DNA of 64,000 bases, taken from the NCBI GenBank assembly GCA_021845925.1, contig JAJZUW010000006.1:124001-188000 (forward strand), given 5' to 3'. The stretch is from Pseudomonadota bacterium (lineage in GTDB: Bacteria > Pseudomonadota > Gammaproteobacteria > Burkholderiales > Sulfuriferulaceae). The translations under genes were made by a program, and so were the position numbers. Below the pieces are notes generated by a model. The model saw only the letters and a list, made by a program, of their open reading frames with translations, did not search any database and was not told where the DNA came from. Shown here piece after piece: positions 18,319-29,703 of the stretch (its first letter is position 1; the number at the start of each line of letters is the position of its first letter).

Positions 18319-19278
18319 TCAAGCCGTGACATTCTGATGCAGATGCGCGCGGAATCCATCCAGTGAAGCGAGGTCCACCAGAGCAGACGTGGCAATGCGG
18401 TCATCGATACGCTTGGCCAGACCTGCCAGCACCTTGCCTGGCCCGCACTCCGCTGCATGACTGACGCCAAGATCGGCCATCGCGCGTACCGTTTCCACCC
18501 AGCGCACCGGTTTGTGCAACTGGCTGGCCAACGCCTGGCGGATGTCATCTGCGGAATCATGCGACAGCACATCGCAATTGTGCAGCACCCGGATGACAGG
18601 AGTGCGGATGTCTACCGATGCCAGGGCAACGGCAAGTTCTTCGGCGGCAGGCTGCATCAGACTGCAGTGCGACGGTACCGAAACCGGCAACAGCACAGCC
18701 CGCTTGGCCCCCCGTTCCTTTGCCAGCAGCATGCCCCGCTCCACTGCCAGCCGGTTGCCAGCAATCACCACCTGACCGGTGGCATTGAAATTGACGGCTT
18801 CCAGCACCAGACCTTCTGCCGCATCGCGGCAAACCGCAACCACATCCTCATCGTCCATGCCCAGAATGGCAGCCATGGCGCCAACCCCTTCCGGCACCGC
18901 GGATTGCATCAGTCCGGCACGCAGGCGGACCAGCCGCACGGCATCGGTAAAGCTGATGGCCCCTGCAGCCACCAGCGCTGTGTATTCGCCCAGGCTGTGC
19001 CCGGCAACCACTTCGGGTTGCGGCGACCCGGCTTCCTGCCAGATACGCCAGATCGCCACGCCGGCGGCCAGCATGGCCGGCTGGGTATTGATGGTCTGGT
19101 TGAGTTCTTCTGCCGGCCCGCTGGTCACCAGCGCCCACAGATCGGTTGAAATGGCGTCCGATGCCTCAGCAAACGTCGTCTGGATTGCCGCATGATCGGC
19201 AAAACCGTTCATCATGCCGACCGACTGGGAACCTTGTCCCGGAAAAACCATGGCGTATTTCATGGCAGACATTGTCAT
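18319..19278 (-). CDS. fabD: Malonyl-CoA:ACP transacylase
   Basis: FabD loads malonyl onto ACP. The 319-residue protein shows FPGQGSQ at the start, the nucleophile elbow GHSLGEY with the catalytic Ser near residue 99, and the His in PSHCSLM. Three close starts exist (19278, 19272, 19263); GGGAGG upstream suits the first two, and 19278 overlaps the fabH stop as ATGA, so it is chosen. It is cotranscribed with fabH and fabG. Confidence 0.95.
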   Translation of the reverse strand: MTMSAMKYAMVFPGQGSQSVGMMNGFADHAAIQTTFAEASDAISTDLWALVTSGPAEELNQTINTQPAMLAAGVAIWRIWQEAGSPQPEVVAGHSLGEYTALVAAGAISFTDAVRLVRLRAGLMQSAVPEGVGAMAAILGMDDEDVVAVCRDAAEGLVLEAVNFNATGQVVIAGNRLAVERGMLLAKERGAKRAVLLPVSVPSHCSLMQPAAEELAVALASVDIRTPVIRVLHNCDVLSHDSADDIRQALASQLHKPVRWVETVRAMADLGVSHAAECGPGKVLAGLAKRIDDRIATSALVDLASLDGFRAHLHQNVTA

Positions 19279-20255
19279 GCGCCTCCCTGCTGTGTCCAAC
19301 GAATCAGGGCAGAGCCCCAGGTAAAGCCACCGCCAAACGCTTCCATGAGCAACACATCGCCGGGACGGATGCGTCCGTCGCGCACGGCGGTATCCAGAGC
19401 CAGCGGAATGGATGCGGCCGACGTATTGGCATGCTGGTCCACGGTCAGCACCACGCGGTCCATGCTCATGCCCAGTTTTTTTGCGGTGGCCTGAATGATC
19501 CGGATATTGGCCTGGTGCGGCACGAGCCAGGAGACATCCGATTTCTGCAAGCCGAACCTGGTCAGGGTTTCATCCACGATCTGGTCCAGCGTATTGACGG
19601 CAAAACGGAACACGGCATTTCCCTGCATGCGGACAGCGCGTGACTTATCAAGACCACTGGAAACCCCGGCCTCGACGTGCAACAGATCCCGATAGCGGCC
19701 ATCAGCGTGCAGTACTGTCCCCAGAATGCCCGGTTCTTCGGCAGCACGCAGCACCACGGCACCCGCGCCATCTCCCCACAGGATGCAATTGCTGCGATCG
19801 GTCCAGTCAGTAATGCGCGACATGGTTTCGGCACCCACAACCAGCGCCGTGCGCGCCTGCCCGGCACGGATGAAATTGTCAGCGGTGGCCAGGGCGTAGA
19901 CAAAACCGCTGCATACCGCCTGCACATCAAATGCCGGACAGTGGTTTTCAATACCCAGCTTTGCCTGCAGCAGACAGGCGGTAGACGGAAACACCAGATC
20001 CGGCGTGGTGGTGGCCACCACGATCAGATCGAGATCACTGGCCTGCATGCCCGCCGCTTCCAGCGCACGCACACTGGCCTGCCAGGCCAGTGAAGCGGTA
20101 CTTTCATCTTCACCGGCAATGTGTCTCTGGCGAATCCCGGTGCGTTCGACGATCCATTCGTCACTGGTATCGACCATGCGGGAGAGTTCGGCATTGGTCA
20201 TGATCCGTTCCGGCAACGCGCTACCGGTACCGGCTACCTGTACATGCTTGTTCAC
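19275..20255 (-). CDS. fabH: Beta-ketoacyl-ACP synthase III
   Basis: FabH starts fatty acid synthesis by condensing acetyl-CoA with malonyl-ACP. The 326-residue product has the Cys in [11 protein letters not shown], the His in VPHQANIRI and the Asn in QHANTSAAS that form its triad, plus [18 protein letters not shown]. The open frame runs to 20372, inside plsX; the proposed GTG at 20255 starts two bases after the plsX stop and leaves the expected short lead to GTGSALPER. ATGs at 20267 and 20273 are alternatives. Confidence 0.93.
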   Translation of the reverse strand: MNKHVQVAGTGSALPERIMTNAELSRMVDTSDEWIVERTGIRQRHIAGEDESTASLAWQASVRALEAAGMQASDLDLIVVATTTPDLVFPSTACLLQAKLGIENHCPAFDVQAVCSGFVYALATADNFIRAGQARTALVVGAETMSRITDWTDRSNCILWGDGAGAVVLRAAEEPGILGTVLHADGRYRDLLHVEAGVSSGLDKSRAVRMQGNAVFRFAVNTLDQIVDETLTRFGLQKSDVSWLVPHQANIRIIQATAKKLGMSMDRVVLTVDQHANTSAASIPLALDTAVRDGRIRPGDVLLMEAFGGGFTWGSALIRWTQQGGA

Positions 20256-20256
20256 T

Positions 20257-21282
20257 TCAGGCGGCATCCTCATGTGCGACGACCATTTTTTCGCTGATGC
20301 GCTGCAATACGCCATTGCGCACTTCACGGATGGCCTTGTCGATTGAATGTTCAAATGAAAAACGGTCTGCACCGCCGTGACTCTTGATCACCACGCCACG
20401 CAGTCCGAGCAGAGTGGCGCCATTATAGCGCCTCGGATCCACTCTGCGCTTGAAGGCATTCAGCACCGGCAGGGCAACCAGCCCGGCGATCCGTGTGAAA
20501 ACAGAACGGCTGAATTCTTCGCGCAGCATGGTGGAGATCATTTTGGCCAGACCTTCGGAGGTCTTCAGGGCCACATTGCCGACGAAACCATCACAGACCA
20601 CCACATCGGTGGTACCACGATAGATGTCATCGCCTTCGATGTTCCCATAGAAATTGAGGCCGCTCGCACGCAGAAGATCGGCAGCCTGCTTGACGGTTTC
20701 ATTGCCCTTGATTTCTTCCTCGCCGATGTTGAGCAGACCAACGCTGGGTTGCTCGCGACCTTCCAGGGCCGACACCAGCACGGCCCCCATGATGCCGAAC
20801 TGCAGCAGATGTTCCGGTGTGCAGTCCACATTGGCGCCGAGATCCAGCATGATGATGCGTCCGCGCATGGTGGGCAGCGCACTGGCAATCGCCGGACGTT
20901 CGATGCCCGGCATCATCTTGAGCACGAATCGCGCAGTGGCCATGAGAGCACCGGTATTGCCGGCCGACACGCAGGCATTTGCCTCGCCGGCCTTGACCAG
21001 GTCGATGGCCACGCGCATGGAAGAATCTTTCTTGTTGCGCATCGCCAGCGCCGGCGATTCATCCATGCCGACCACTTCACTGGCGTGCCGGATGCGCAGA
21101 CGGTCACCGACCGCTGTGCGATGCCGGCGCAACTCACTGGCAATCTGCTCTTCAATACCGACCAGGACGACTGCAAGCTCGGGATCACGCGCCAGGCAAC
21201 GCAAGGCGGCCGGCACTGTCACCGAAGGTCCGTGGTCACCCCCCATCGCATCGATGGCTACCGTTACTTTCTGGTCAGGCAT
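20257..21282 (-). CDS. plsX: Phosphate acyltransferase PlsX
   Basis: PlsX converts acyl-ACP to acyl-phosphate, the donor for PlsY in phospholipid synthesis. The 341-residue protein opens with the family signature [12 protein letters not shown] and contains [19 protein letters not shown] and [11 protein letters not shown]. It lies between rpmF and fabH in the standard order; ATG 21282 is chosen because the start motif follows directly. Confidence 0.97.
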   Translation of the reverse strand: MPDQKVTVAIDAMGGDHGPSVTVPAALRCLARDPELAVVLVGIEEQIASELRRHRTAVGDRLRIRHASEVVGMDESPALAMRNKKDSSMRVAIDLVKAGEANACVSAGNTGALMATARFVLKMMPGIERPAIASALPTMRGRIIMLDLGANVDCTPEHLLQFGIMGAVLVSALEGREQPSVGLLNIGEEEIKGNETVKQAADLLRASGLNFYGNIEGDDIYRGTTDVVVCDGFVGNVALKTSEGLAKMISTMLREEFSRSVFTRIAGLVALPVLNAFKRRVDPRRYNGATLLGLRGVVIKSHGGADRFSFEHSIDKAIREVRNGVLQRISEKMVVAHEDAA

Positions 21283-21383
21283 GGCGATCCGGCACACAAA
21301 CCATCAGAAAAGGAAAAGCCGCAAGACACGGTGCAGAAACTGCATGGCTTGCGGCCTGGCATGGTTCTGGGCGAACGAACCGA

Positions 21384-21563
21384 TCAATCGCCCTTGGTGG
21401 CAACAATCTTGCGGCCACGGTAAAAGCCGTTCGGGCTGATGTGGTGACGCAGGTGAACTTCACCCGTGGTTGGCTCGACGGCCAGCGGAGGGTTGGTCAG
21501 AAAATCGTGGGCACGGTGCATGCCGCGCTTGGAAGGGGATTTTTTGTTCTGTTGGACAGCCAT
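21384..21563 (-). CDS. rpmF: 50S ribosomal protein L32
   Basis: L32 is a small protein of the large ribosomal subunit. The 59-residue basic product begins [20 protein letters not shown], a near-invariant L32 start, and has no Cys pairs, so it is the zinc-free form. AGGAG lies seven bases before the ATG. It heads the rpmF-plsX-fab run. The yceD (DUF177) gene that often precedes rpmF is not recognisable in the 280 bp upstream. Confidence 0.97.
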   Translation of the reverse strand: MAVQQNKKSPSKRGMHRAHDFLTNPPLAVEPTTGEVHLRHHISPNGFYRGRKIVATKGD

Positions 21564-21830
21564 CTGGAAACTCCTGATCAATTCATATCGGCTTGTGCAG
21601 CCTGCAATAACCATTCCGGCAAATCGGGGCTGCAACTGCAACACGGGCAACCAGCCAGCTGGCCTGCCCCGGCGTCACCGACCGGTCTGCATGACCAGCC
21701 TGCGCTGCAATCGGGAGCCATCGGAGGCAAACGTCTGGTATCATGGCACCCGGGCCACGTTCGACGCCCGCCGGCTGGCGCCCGGTCATCGCTGAAGCTG
21801 GATGACCCTTGTTCCGGCACAAGTCGAGCA

Positions 21831-21839
21831 TGATATAAT
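21831..21839 (+). promoter_or_regulatory. Promoter of the pyruvate carboxylase genes
   Basis: TGATATAAT is a perfect extended -10 (TG-n-TATAAT); a weak TTGTTC lies 19 bases upstream. The predicted transcription start, near 21846, excludes the in-frame TTG at 21843 and supports the GTG at 21879 as translation start. Confidence 0.7.
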
Positions 21840-21878
21840 TTATTGAGCTCATTGTCAAAAAGAAGGCTGGTTCTGCGC

Positions 21879-23297
<1,419 letters not shown>

Positions 23298-23308
23298 CAA
23301 CAATATGT

Positions 23309-23340
23309 CCCGTACCGCCAGACATGGCGGTACGGGTTGT
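23309..23340 (+). terminator. Strong hairpin between the two carboxylase genes
   Basis: CCCGTACCGCC and GGCGGTACGGG form a perfect 11-pair stem with the six-base loop AGACAT, followed by TTGT. It could terminate or attenuate transcription after pycA, or protect its 3' end, so the two subunits may be made in unequal amounts. Confidence 0.6.
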
Positions 23341-23399
23341 TCCGCGCCCGCCAGTTGCGGGTCCGGTTGCCCCAGGATTTTATTTGGTGTCTGCTGATT

Positions 23400-25250
23400 A
23401 TGTCCAAAGTCTACATTTCCGATCTCGTACTCCGTGACGGCCACCAGTCGCTGATTGCCACCCGCATGCGTACGGAACACATGCTGCCAATCTGCGCCCG
23501 ACTGGACAACATCGGTTTCTGGTCCCTCGAAGCCTGGGGCGGTGCAACATTTGATGCCTGCGTGCGTTTCCTCAAGGAAGACCCGTGGGAACGTCTGGCA
23601 AAACTGCGCAAGTCGCTGCCCAACACTCCGTTGCAGATGCTATTGCGCGGTCAGAACCTGCTCGGCTATCGCCACTATGCCGATGACGTCGTGCGTGCAT
23701 TCGTCGGCAAGGCTGCCGACAATGGCGTCGATGTTTTCCGCATCTTCGACGCCATGAACGATCTGCGCAACATGCGGGTGTCGGTCGAGGCGGTCCTGAA
23801 AGCCGGCAAACATGCCCAGGGCGCCATTTCCTACACCACCAGCCCGGTACACGACATTCCGCACTTTGTCGAACTGGCCAAGGGACTGGCAGACTTCGGC
23901 TGCCAGAGCATCGCAATCAAGGACATGGCCGGCCTGCTCACCCCGAGCGTTGCCGGAGAACTGGTTGCTGCCATTCGTCAGGCCACCGGACTGCCGGTGC
24001 ATAACCACAGCCACGCCACCTCGGGCCTGGCCAGCATGGTCCACCTGAAGGCCGTAGAAGCAGGCGCCAGCATCATCGACACCTGCATTTCGGCATTTTC
24101 GGAAGGTGCCAGCCATCCCACCACCGAAAGCATGGTCGCCGCACTGGCCGGCACTCCGTATGACACCGGTATCAAACTGACCGATCTGGAAGAAATTGCC
24201 GCCTATTTCCGCGAAATCCGCAAACTGTACTGGCAGTTCGAAAGCAATTTCACCGGCGTTGACCCACGCGTTCTGGTCAGCCAGGTGCCGGGCGGGATGA
24301 TCTCCAACCTGTCCAACCAGCTGAAGGAACAACGCGCGCTTGACCGCATGGATGAAGTGCTGGCAGAAATCCCGCGTGTGCGTGCCGATCTGGGCTATCC
24401 ACCCCTGGTGACCCCGACATCACAGATCGTGGGCACGCAAGCCGTTCTCAACGTTCTGTCCGGTGGTCGCTACAAAACCATCACCAATGAAGTGAAACTG
24501 TACCTGCAGGGCCGTTATGGCAAGGCACCGGCAGCGGTAGACCACGGAGTCCGCAATCTGGCAATTGGCGACCAGGAAGTCATCACCTGCCGGCCGGCGG
24601 ACCTGATTCCGGATGAAATGGACAAGCTGAAGGCCGAAATCGAAGGCATTGCCAAGTGCGAAGAAGACGTACTGACCTATGCCATGTTCCCGGATCTTGG
24701 ACGCACTTTCCTGCAGGAACGCAACGCAGACACGCTGTCGCCCGAAGTCCTGCTGCCGGTCAGCGCAAAAGACACCGGCAACCAGGCTCCGCGTTTTGCA
24801 GCGGATGAATTCCGCATCACCCTGCACGGCGAAACCTATCACATCCGCCTGACCGGTACCGGGCGCATCTCGCAGTCCGAACGCCCCTACTACGTTAATG
24901 TGGATGGCGTCTCCGAAGAAGTATTCGTCGAGGCGCTCAACGAGGTCGAAGTCAGCGATACCGGCAACAATACCGGCAGTCCGCGCACCAGCACCCAGGC
25001 CAGCGGCGGCAGCCGGCCGCGTCCGACACATGCAGGCCATGTCACAACGGCCATGCCTGGCAACATCGTCGATGTGCTGGTCAGTGCCGGACAGAAGGTC
25101 AAGGCCGGCGATCCGGTACTGGTGATCGAAGCGATGAAGATGGAAAACGAAATCCAGGCCACCATTGCCGGTACGGTGATCAACCTGTTTGTTGTCAAAG
25201 GCGATGCCGTGACACCCGACCAGGCATTGCTGGAAATCCAGCCGGAATAA
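23400..25250 (+). CDS. pycB: Pyruvate carboxylase subunit B / oxaloacetate decarboxylase alpha-type protein
   Basis: The 616-residue protein has a DRE-TIM carboxyltransferase barrel (LVLRDGHQSLIATRMRT at about 10-26, the metal His pair in PVHNHSHATSG) with its PYC_OADA extension, a linker rich in Ser, Gly and Thr near 530-550, and a C-terminal biotinyl domain with the biotinylated Lys in EAMKMENE. With PycA it would carboxylate pyruvate to oxaloacetate. The same chain works as OadA in sodium-pumping oxaloacetate decarboxylase, but no oadB or oadG lies in the window while a biotin carboxylase is adjacent, favouring pyruvate carboxylase. ATG 23400 is chosen because the barrel starts there. Confidence 0.88.
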   Translation: MSKVYISDLVLRDGHQSLIATRMRTEHMLPICARLDNIGFWSLEAWGGATFDACVRFLKEDPWERLAKLRKSLPNTPLQMLLRGQNLLGYRHYADDVVRAFVGKAADNGVDVFRIFDAMNDLRNMRVSVEAVLKAGKHAQGAISYTTSPVHDIPHFVELAKGLADFGCQSIAIKDMAGLLTPSVAGELVAAIRQATGLPVHNHSHATSGLASMVHLKAVEAGASIIDTCISAFSEGASHPTTESMVAALAGTPYDTGIKLTDLEEIAAYFREIRKLYWQFESNFTGVDPRVLVSQVPGGMISNLSNQLKEQRALDRMDEVLAEIPRVRADLGYPPLVTPTSQIVGTQAVLNVLSGGRYKTITNEVKLYLQGRYGKAPAAVDHGVRNLAIGDQEVITCRPADLIPDEMDKLKAEIEGIAKCEEDVLTYAMFPDLGRTFLQERNADTLSPEVLLPVSAKDTGNQAPRFAADEFRITLHGETYHIRLTGTGRISQSERPYYVNVDGVSEEVFVEALNEVEVSDTGNNTGSPRTSTQASGGSRPRPTHAGHVTTAMPGNIVDVLVSAGQKVKAGDPVLVIEAMKMENEIQATIAGTVINLFVVKGDAVTPDQALLEIQPE

Positions 25251-25253
25251 ATC

Positions 25254-25838
25254 TTGATCCGGCTGGTTCTGGCATCCACATCCCGTTACCGGCAGGAACT
25301 GCTCGGCAGGCTCGGCGTGGCATTTGCCACTGCCCGCCCCGATGTCGACGAAACGCGCCTGCCCGGAGAATTGCCACATGAAACGGCCGTGCGGCTGTCC
25401 CGCCGCAAAGCGGAAGCAGTGGCTGGACAGTTTCCGGACGCACTGATCATTGGTTCTGACCAGGTTGCCAGTCTGGACGGGCAACCGCTAGGCAAACCTG
25501 GTTCTCATGAAGCGGCTGTTGCGCAGCTGCGCGCCATGCGCGGCCGCACGTTGATATTTCACACCGGCATCTGTCTCTACAACAGTGCCACCGGCGAAGC
25601 CGAAACCAGCGAAGTCCCCACCACCGTCCGCATTCGCCCGCTGACCGACGCCCAGATCGAAACCTACCTGCGCAAGGACCAGCCCTATGACTGTGCCGGC
25701 AGCGCCAAATCGGAATCACTGGGGATCGCCATCATGGACAGCCTGAGCGGCGACGACCCAACCGCACTGATCGGCCTGCCGTTGATCACGCTCACTGGCA
25801 TGCTGTACCGTCAGGGACTGGATGTCCTGGCCGTCTGA
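25254..25838 (+). CDS. Maf/YceF-family nucleotide pyrophosphatase
   Basis: Maf proteins hydrolyse non-canonical nucleoside triphosphates; the YceF branch prefers 7-methyl-GTP. The 194-residue protein has the conserved opening LASTSRYR, DVDET, SDQV in place of the more common TVV metal/substrate loop, and the AGSAKSESLG segment, which together point to the YceF branch. It starts at a TTG because the conserved LASTS motif begins five residues later and no ATG is available. It follows pycB by three bases and converges with lolD. Confidence 0.88.
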   Translation: MIRLVLASTSRYRQELLGRLGVAFATARPDVDETRLPGELPHETAVRLSRRKAEAVAGQFPDALIIGSDQVASLDGQPLGKPGSHEAAVAQLRAMRGRTLIFHTGICLYNSATGEAETSEVPTTVRIRPLTDAQIETYLRKDQPYDCAGSAKSESLGIAIMDSLSGDDPTALIGLPLITLTGMLYRQGLDVLAV

Positions 25839-25864
25839 AGCGGCCATCGATGTCCTGCATCCGG

Positions 25865-26554
25865 TTATGCCGGCACCGCTTCCGACAGCACGCCATCTTC
25901 CAGCCGGAGCAGGCGCTGCATTGAACTGCCCAGCTGGGGATCGTGCGTCACCACCAGAAAACTGGTACCCAGCTCACGGTTGAGCGCGTGCATGAGCGCA
26001 TGCACGTCCTGCGCGGTGTGCCGATCCAGGTTACCGGTCGGTTCATCGGCCAGAACGCAGGCGGGACGTGTCACCAGCGCACGGGCAATTGCCGCCCGCT
26101 GGCGTTCACCACCAGACAGTTCGCCCGGTACATGCTCCAGCCGGTGGGCCAGGCCAACCCTGGTCAGCATGTCTGCCGCCTGCGCACGGGCATCATCCGG
26201 CTTCACACCACGAATGAACAGCGGCATGGCCACGTTGTCCAGCGCGCTGAATTCGGCCAGCAGATGATGGAACTGGTAGACGAACCCCAGGGAACGGTTG
26301 CGCAGTTCGCCACGCCGTTTCTCGTTCAGCCCGGCGATGTTCTGACCCATGATTTCCACGCTGCCCGAACTGACGGAATCGAGCCCGCCCAGAACATGCA
26401 GCAAGGTTGATTTTCCTGAACCGGAAGCCCCCATCACGGCCAGCATTTCACCTTGGCGGATCTGCAGCTGGATACCGCGCAGCACGTTGACTTCCAGCTT
26501 TCCTTGCCTGTAAGTCTTGCAGACATCCTGACAAGACATCACCACGTCATTCAT
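25865..26554 (-). CDS. lolD: Lipoprotein-releasing ABC transporter ATPase LolD
   Basis: LolD powers extraction of outer-membrane lipoproteins from the inner membrane for transfer to LolA. The 229-residue ATPase has Walker [10 protein letters not shown], the Q-loop in [12 protein letters not shown] (a LolD-type sequence), the LSGGERQR signature, Walker [12 protein letters not shown] and the switch VTHD. Its ATG lies eight bases inside the lolC stop region, so translation is coupled to lolC. Confidence 0.95.
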   Translation of the reverse strand: MNDVVMSCQDVCKTYRQGKLEVNVLRGIQLQIRQGEMLAVMGASGSGKSTLLHVLGGLDSVSSGSVEIMGQNIAGLNEKRRGELRNRSLGFVYQFHHLLAEFSALDNVAMPLFIRGVKPDDARAQAADMLTRVGLAHRLEHVPGELSGGERQRAAIARALVTRPACVLADEPTGNLDRHTAQDVHALMHALNRELGTSFLVVTHDPQLGSSMQRLLRLEDGVLSEAVPA

Positions 26555-27791
26555 AGCGCAATGCCTCCGCCGGCTGGGTTGCAGCTGCCCGCCAGCTTGG
26601 GTAAATGGTTGCCAGCCAGGACAGTACCAGCGAAATTGCAGCAATCACCCACACATCATGCGGATCGAGCTTGGAGGGCAACTCGCTGATCTGATACACA
26701 TCCGAAGACAGGAAATGCACACCAAATGCATGTTCGATGGCCGGCACCAGTGTGCTGACATTGAGCGCCAGCAAAACACCGCCCACCACGCCAAGTCCGG
26801 TGCCCACCACGCCGATGACCACTCCCTGCAGCATGAAAATCCGCATGATGCTGCCTGGCGATGCGCCAAGCGTGCGCAGAATTGCGATATCGGCCTGTTT
26901 GTCAGTCACCACCATCACCAGGGTCGACACAATGTTGAATGCTGCCACTGCCACAATCAAGGACAGAATGACAAACATCACGTGCTTTTCCATTTCGACT
27001 GCCTTGAAAAAATTGCTGTGCGACTGGGTCCAGTCGCGCAGATAGTAGCGACCGCCCAGACGCAAGGTCAGTGCATGGGCAATCTGCGGTGCCCGATAGA
27101 AATCATCCACCTTCAACCGCAACCCGGAGACAGTATCACCGGTACGGAACAGGCGCTGCGCATCCCCCAGCGACATAAACACCATGCCGGCATCGTACTC
27201 ATACATGCCGATGTGATAAATACCCACCACGCGCAACTGTTTGAGACGCGGAATCATGCCGGCTGGCGTGATCTGGCCTTCCGGAGTGATCAGCGTCAAT
27301 TTGTCGCCCAGCTGCGCGCCCAGACTTTGGGCCAGGGCATCGCCGATCACCACCCCCCACTGACCGTCGCGCAGATCGGTAAACCGGCCAGCCTTCATGT
27401 GGCGGCCAATGTCGGCCACCTGGTCTTCCAGTTCCGGCCGGACGCCGCGCACGCTGACACCAGATACCGACTGATCGAACGCCATCAACCCCTGTCCGCT
27501 GACATAAGGGGCACTGGCCAGCACATGCCGGTCACCTGCCACCTGAGCGGCAACACCTTGCCAGTCAGACAACGTCAGGTCAAAGCCACTGATTTCGATA
27601 TGCGCAGCCACGCCAAGAATGCGGTTGCGCAATTCATCCTGAAACCCGTTCATGACCGACAGCACCACAATCAGCGCCATCACGCCCAGCGTGATGCCGA
27701 GCATGGAAATCAGCGAAATGAATGAAATGAAGTGATTGCGCCGCTTGGCACGGGTATAGCGCAGCCCGACAAAAATTTCAAACCAGTTCAT
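26547..27791 (-). CDS. lolC: Lipoprotein-releasing ABC transporter permease LolC/E
   Basis: The 414-residue permease has the LolC/E/MacB layout: helix 1 at about 23-50 ([23 protein letters not shown]), a large periplasmic domain to about 265, then three helices near 275-300, 320-350 and 380-400. The N-terminal [20 protein letters not shown] is typical of LolC/LolE. Only one permease gene is present, so the complex is probably the single-permease (LolF-like homodimer) form found outside the enterobacteria, unless a second copy exists elsewhere. The UbiB-family gene ends four bases upstream of its start. Confidence 0.93.
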   Translation of the reverse strand: MNWFEIFVGLRYTRAKRRNHFISFISLISMLGITLGVMALIVVLSVMNGFQDELRNRILGVAAHIEISGFDLTLSDWQGVAAQVAGDRHVLASAPYVSGQGLMAFDQSVSGVSVRGVRPELEDQVADIGRHMKAGRFTDLRDGQWGVVIGDALAQSLGAQLGDKLTLITPEGQITPAGMIPRLKQLRVVGIYHIGMYEYDAGMVFMSLGDAQRLFRTGDTVSGLRLKVDDFYRAPQIAHALTLRLGGRYYLRDWTQSHSNFFKAVEMEKHVMFVILSLIVAVAAFNIVSTLVMVVTDKQADIAILRTLGASPGSIMRIFMLQGVVIGVVGTGLGVVGGVLLALNVSTLVPAIEHAFGVHFLSSDVYQISELPSKLDPHDVWVIAAISLVLSWLATIYPSWRAAATQPAEALRYE

Positions 27792-27795
27792 GTCT

Positions 27796-29460
27796 TCAGT
27801 TACCCGAGCGCCAGATGGACAGAATCACCCACAGGCTGTTGATAAAGGCCAGCATGAACCCGATAAACCCCATGAAGCGCCAGCCAGGAACTGTCATGAC
27901 GATGGAAGAACCGATCACCAGAGATGCAGTGATGATTCCCATGGTGATCCGGTTGCTGGCGCGATCGAGCTGCTGGCCAAAAGAATCCAGTCGCTTGAGA
28001 TCCAGATCGATGCGCAAACGACCACGACGCACTTCACGCATCAGACGGGCCATATCGCGCGGCAGTCCGGCCACCACCCCCAGCGCTTCGCGCAAACTCT
28101 TGCGGGTACGCTCCATGAGGGCTTCCGGCGTGAAGCGGTCTGCCACCACCTGGGCGACAAACGGGCTCAGCTGGTCGGACAGCCGAAACTCCGGATCCAG
28201 TTGCTGGCCCAGTCCTTCGAGCGTAATCAGCGCCTTGAACAGCAGTGTCAGGTCTGCCGGCAGCACCAGTCCATTGTCGCGGATCAGGCTAGCGATATCG
28301 TTCAGCAATGCCCCTACGCGCACGTCCTTCAGCTGCAGGTTGTCGTAGGTTGCCAGCAGATCAGCAACATCATGGGCCAGCCGCGATTCGTTGACATCAA
28401 CATCACCCGTCCAGTCGAGCAACACCTGCATCAGGTCTTCTTCATGGTTATGCACCAGGGCATCCAGCATGCTGACCAGCTGCTGGCGGCGGAATTCGGT
28501 CAGATGGCCGACCATGCCGAAATCGATCAGACCAATACGGTTTTCCGGCAGGTAGATCACATTGCCCGGATGCGGATCGGCATGGAAATACCCATTCAGC
28601 AAAATCATGCGCAGCATGATGTCTGCGCCACGACGGGCCAGCAGTGCGGTATCAAAACCGGCCGCACGCACTGCTGCGATTTCGGTTGCCGGCACTCCGG
28701 CGAGCTCTTCCTGCACGTTCATCGCCGGACTGCAGAACTCCCAGTACACCTGGGGAATGTGCAGGAATTCCATGTCCGCCAGCTGAGTACGGAATCGCTC
28801 AATATGGTGGGCTTCCACCATCAGGTCCAGCTCACGTCGCAAGGCACGCCGGAAATATCCCACCATCACCAGTGGCTGGTAACGGCGCGCATCCGGAAAT
28901 TCGTGTTCCAGCAGTTTCGCCATGTGCTGCAGGATGCGCAAATCGGCATCGATCTTGCGGTCCAGGCCAGGCCGACGCAGCTTGACCACCACCCGTGTGC
29001 CGTCATGCAGGACAGCCCTGTGCACCTGTGCGATGGATGCAGCAGCAAACGGCTCGCGCTCGAAGCTGGCAAACATGTCTTCCACCGGACGACCAAGTTG
29101 CTGGATGACATCCGCTTCCACGGCTTCGAACGGCACAGGCGGCACGTGCGACTGCAATTTTTCAAGCTCGATTATCCAGGCCGGTGGCATCAGGTCAACG
29201 CGGGTTGCCAGCAACTGTCCCAGCTTGATGAATGTCGGCCCCAGATCCTGCAAGGCCATGCGAAAACGCACCGGCGCATCCAGCGCATCAATTTCACTGG
29301 TGTCGACAGTGTTCCAGCGCAGTACCCGACCAGCCCGCTCGAGCAGCGAACCCATGCCGAGCACGCGCACAAAATCGCCCCAGCCGTAACGGATCATCAC
29401 GCTGGCAATTTCGTGCAGACGTGGCAGATCGCGCACGACACTGAAGGTTTCCCACAACAT
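27796..29460 (-). CDS. UbiB/AarF (ADCK) family atypical kinase
   Basis: These atypical protein-kinase-like ATPases support ubiquinone synthesis. The 554-residue protein has the KxGQ motif (FIKLGQLLATR) near 78-88, an Ala-rich nucleotide loop (FAAASIAQVH), the catalytic HADPHPGN, the metal DFG in GLIDFGMVG, and two C-terminal helices near residues 497-550. This matches UbiB in domain order, but paralogues look alike and the usual ubiE-ubiJ neighbours are absent, so no symbol is given. An ATG at 29472 is possible; 29460, with GGAG six bases upstream, is better supported. Confidence 0.9.
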   Translation of the reverse strand: MLWETFSVVRDLPRLHEIASVMIRYGWGDFVRVLGMGSLLERAGRVLRWNTVDTSEIDALDAPVRFRMALQDLGPTFIKLGQLLATRVDLMPPAWIIELEKLQSHVPPVPFEAVEADVIQQLGRPVEDMFASFEREPFAAASIAQVHRAVLHDGTRVVVKLRRPGLDRKIDADLRILQHMAKLLEHEFPDARRYQPLVMVGYFRRALRRELDLMVEAHHIERFRTQLADMEFLHIPQVYWEFCSPAMNVQEELAGVPATEIAAVRAAGFDTALLARRGADIMLRMILLNGYFHADPHPGNVIYLPENRIGLIDFGMVGHLTEFRRQQLVSMLDALVHNHEEDLMQVLLDWTGDVDVNESRLAHDVADLLATYDNLQLKDVRVGALLNDIASLIRDNGLVLPADLTLLFKALITLEGLGQQLDPEFRLSDQLSPFVAQVVADRFTPEALMERTRKSLREALGVVAGLPRDMARLMREVRRGRLRIDLDLKRLDSFGQQLDRASNRITMGIITASLVIGSSIVMTVPGWRFMGFIGFMLAFINSLWVILSIWRSGN

Positions 29461-29646
29461 GGACTGCTCCATCACCCGGACACGGCGATTCTACCGGAAA
29501 CACTGGTCAGGCCACACCTGCCTGACAATATTTTCCATGCTGACGCGCCGGAAAGGCCGGTTACGCGGAACCACGGCACAACAGGATCATCCAGTCCTGA
29601 CTGGAAGAAAGCGCACTTTTCCGGCACGCAGAAATCACCCAAGCCT

Positions 29647-29675
29647 TTGACGAAAATGGAAAGTCAGGTTAAAGT
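29647..29675 (+). promoter_or_regulatory. Sigma-70 type promoter of the NlpC/P60 gene
   Basis: TTGACG (29647-29652) and TAAAGT (29670-29675) are 17 bases apart, and the ATG at 29704 follows 28 bases later. The rest of the 240-bp divergent interval shows only short palindromes such as CCAGTCCTGACTGG near 29591. Confidence 0.6.
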
Positions 29676-29703
29676 GACCCCGTTTGTGATTTGAACCCCG
29701 TGC

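Noticed and set aside
23400-25250. Sodium-pumping oxaloacetate decarboxylase alpha subunit
   Set aside because: The chain could be OadA, but there is no oadB or oadG nearby and a biotin carboxylase gene is adjacent, so pyruvate carboxylase fits better.
27790-29694. 634-codon plus-strand open frame
   Set aside because: Antisense to the UbiB-family gene, with no recognisable motif.
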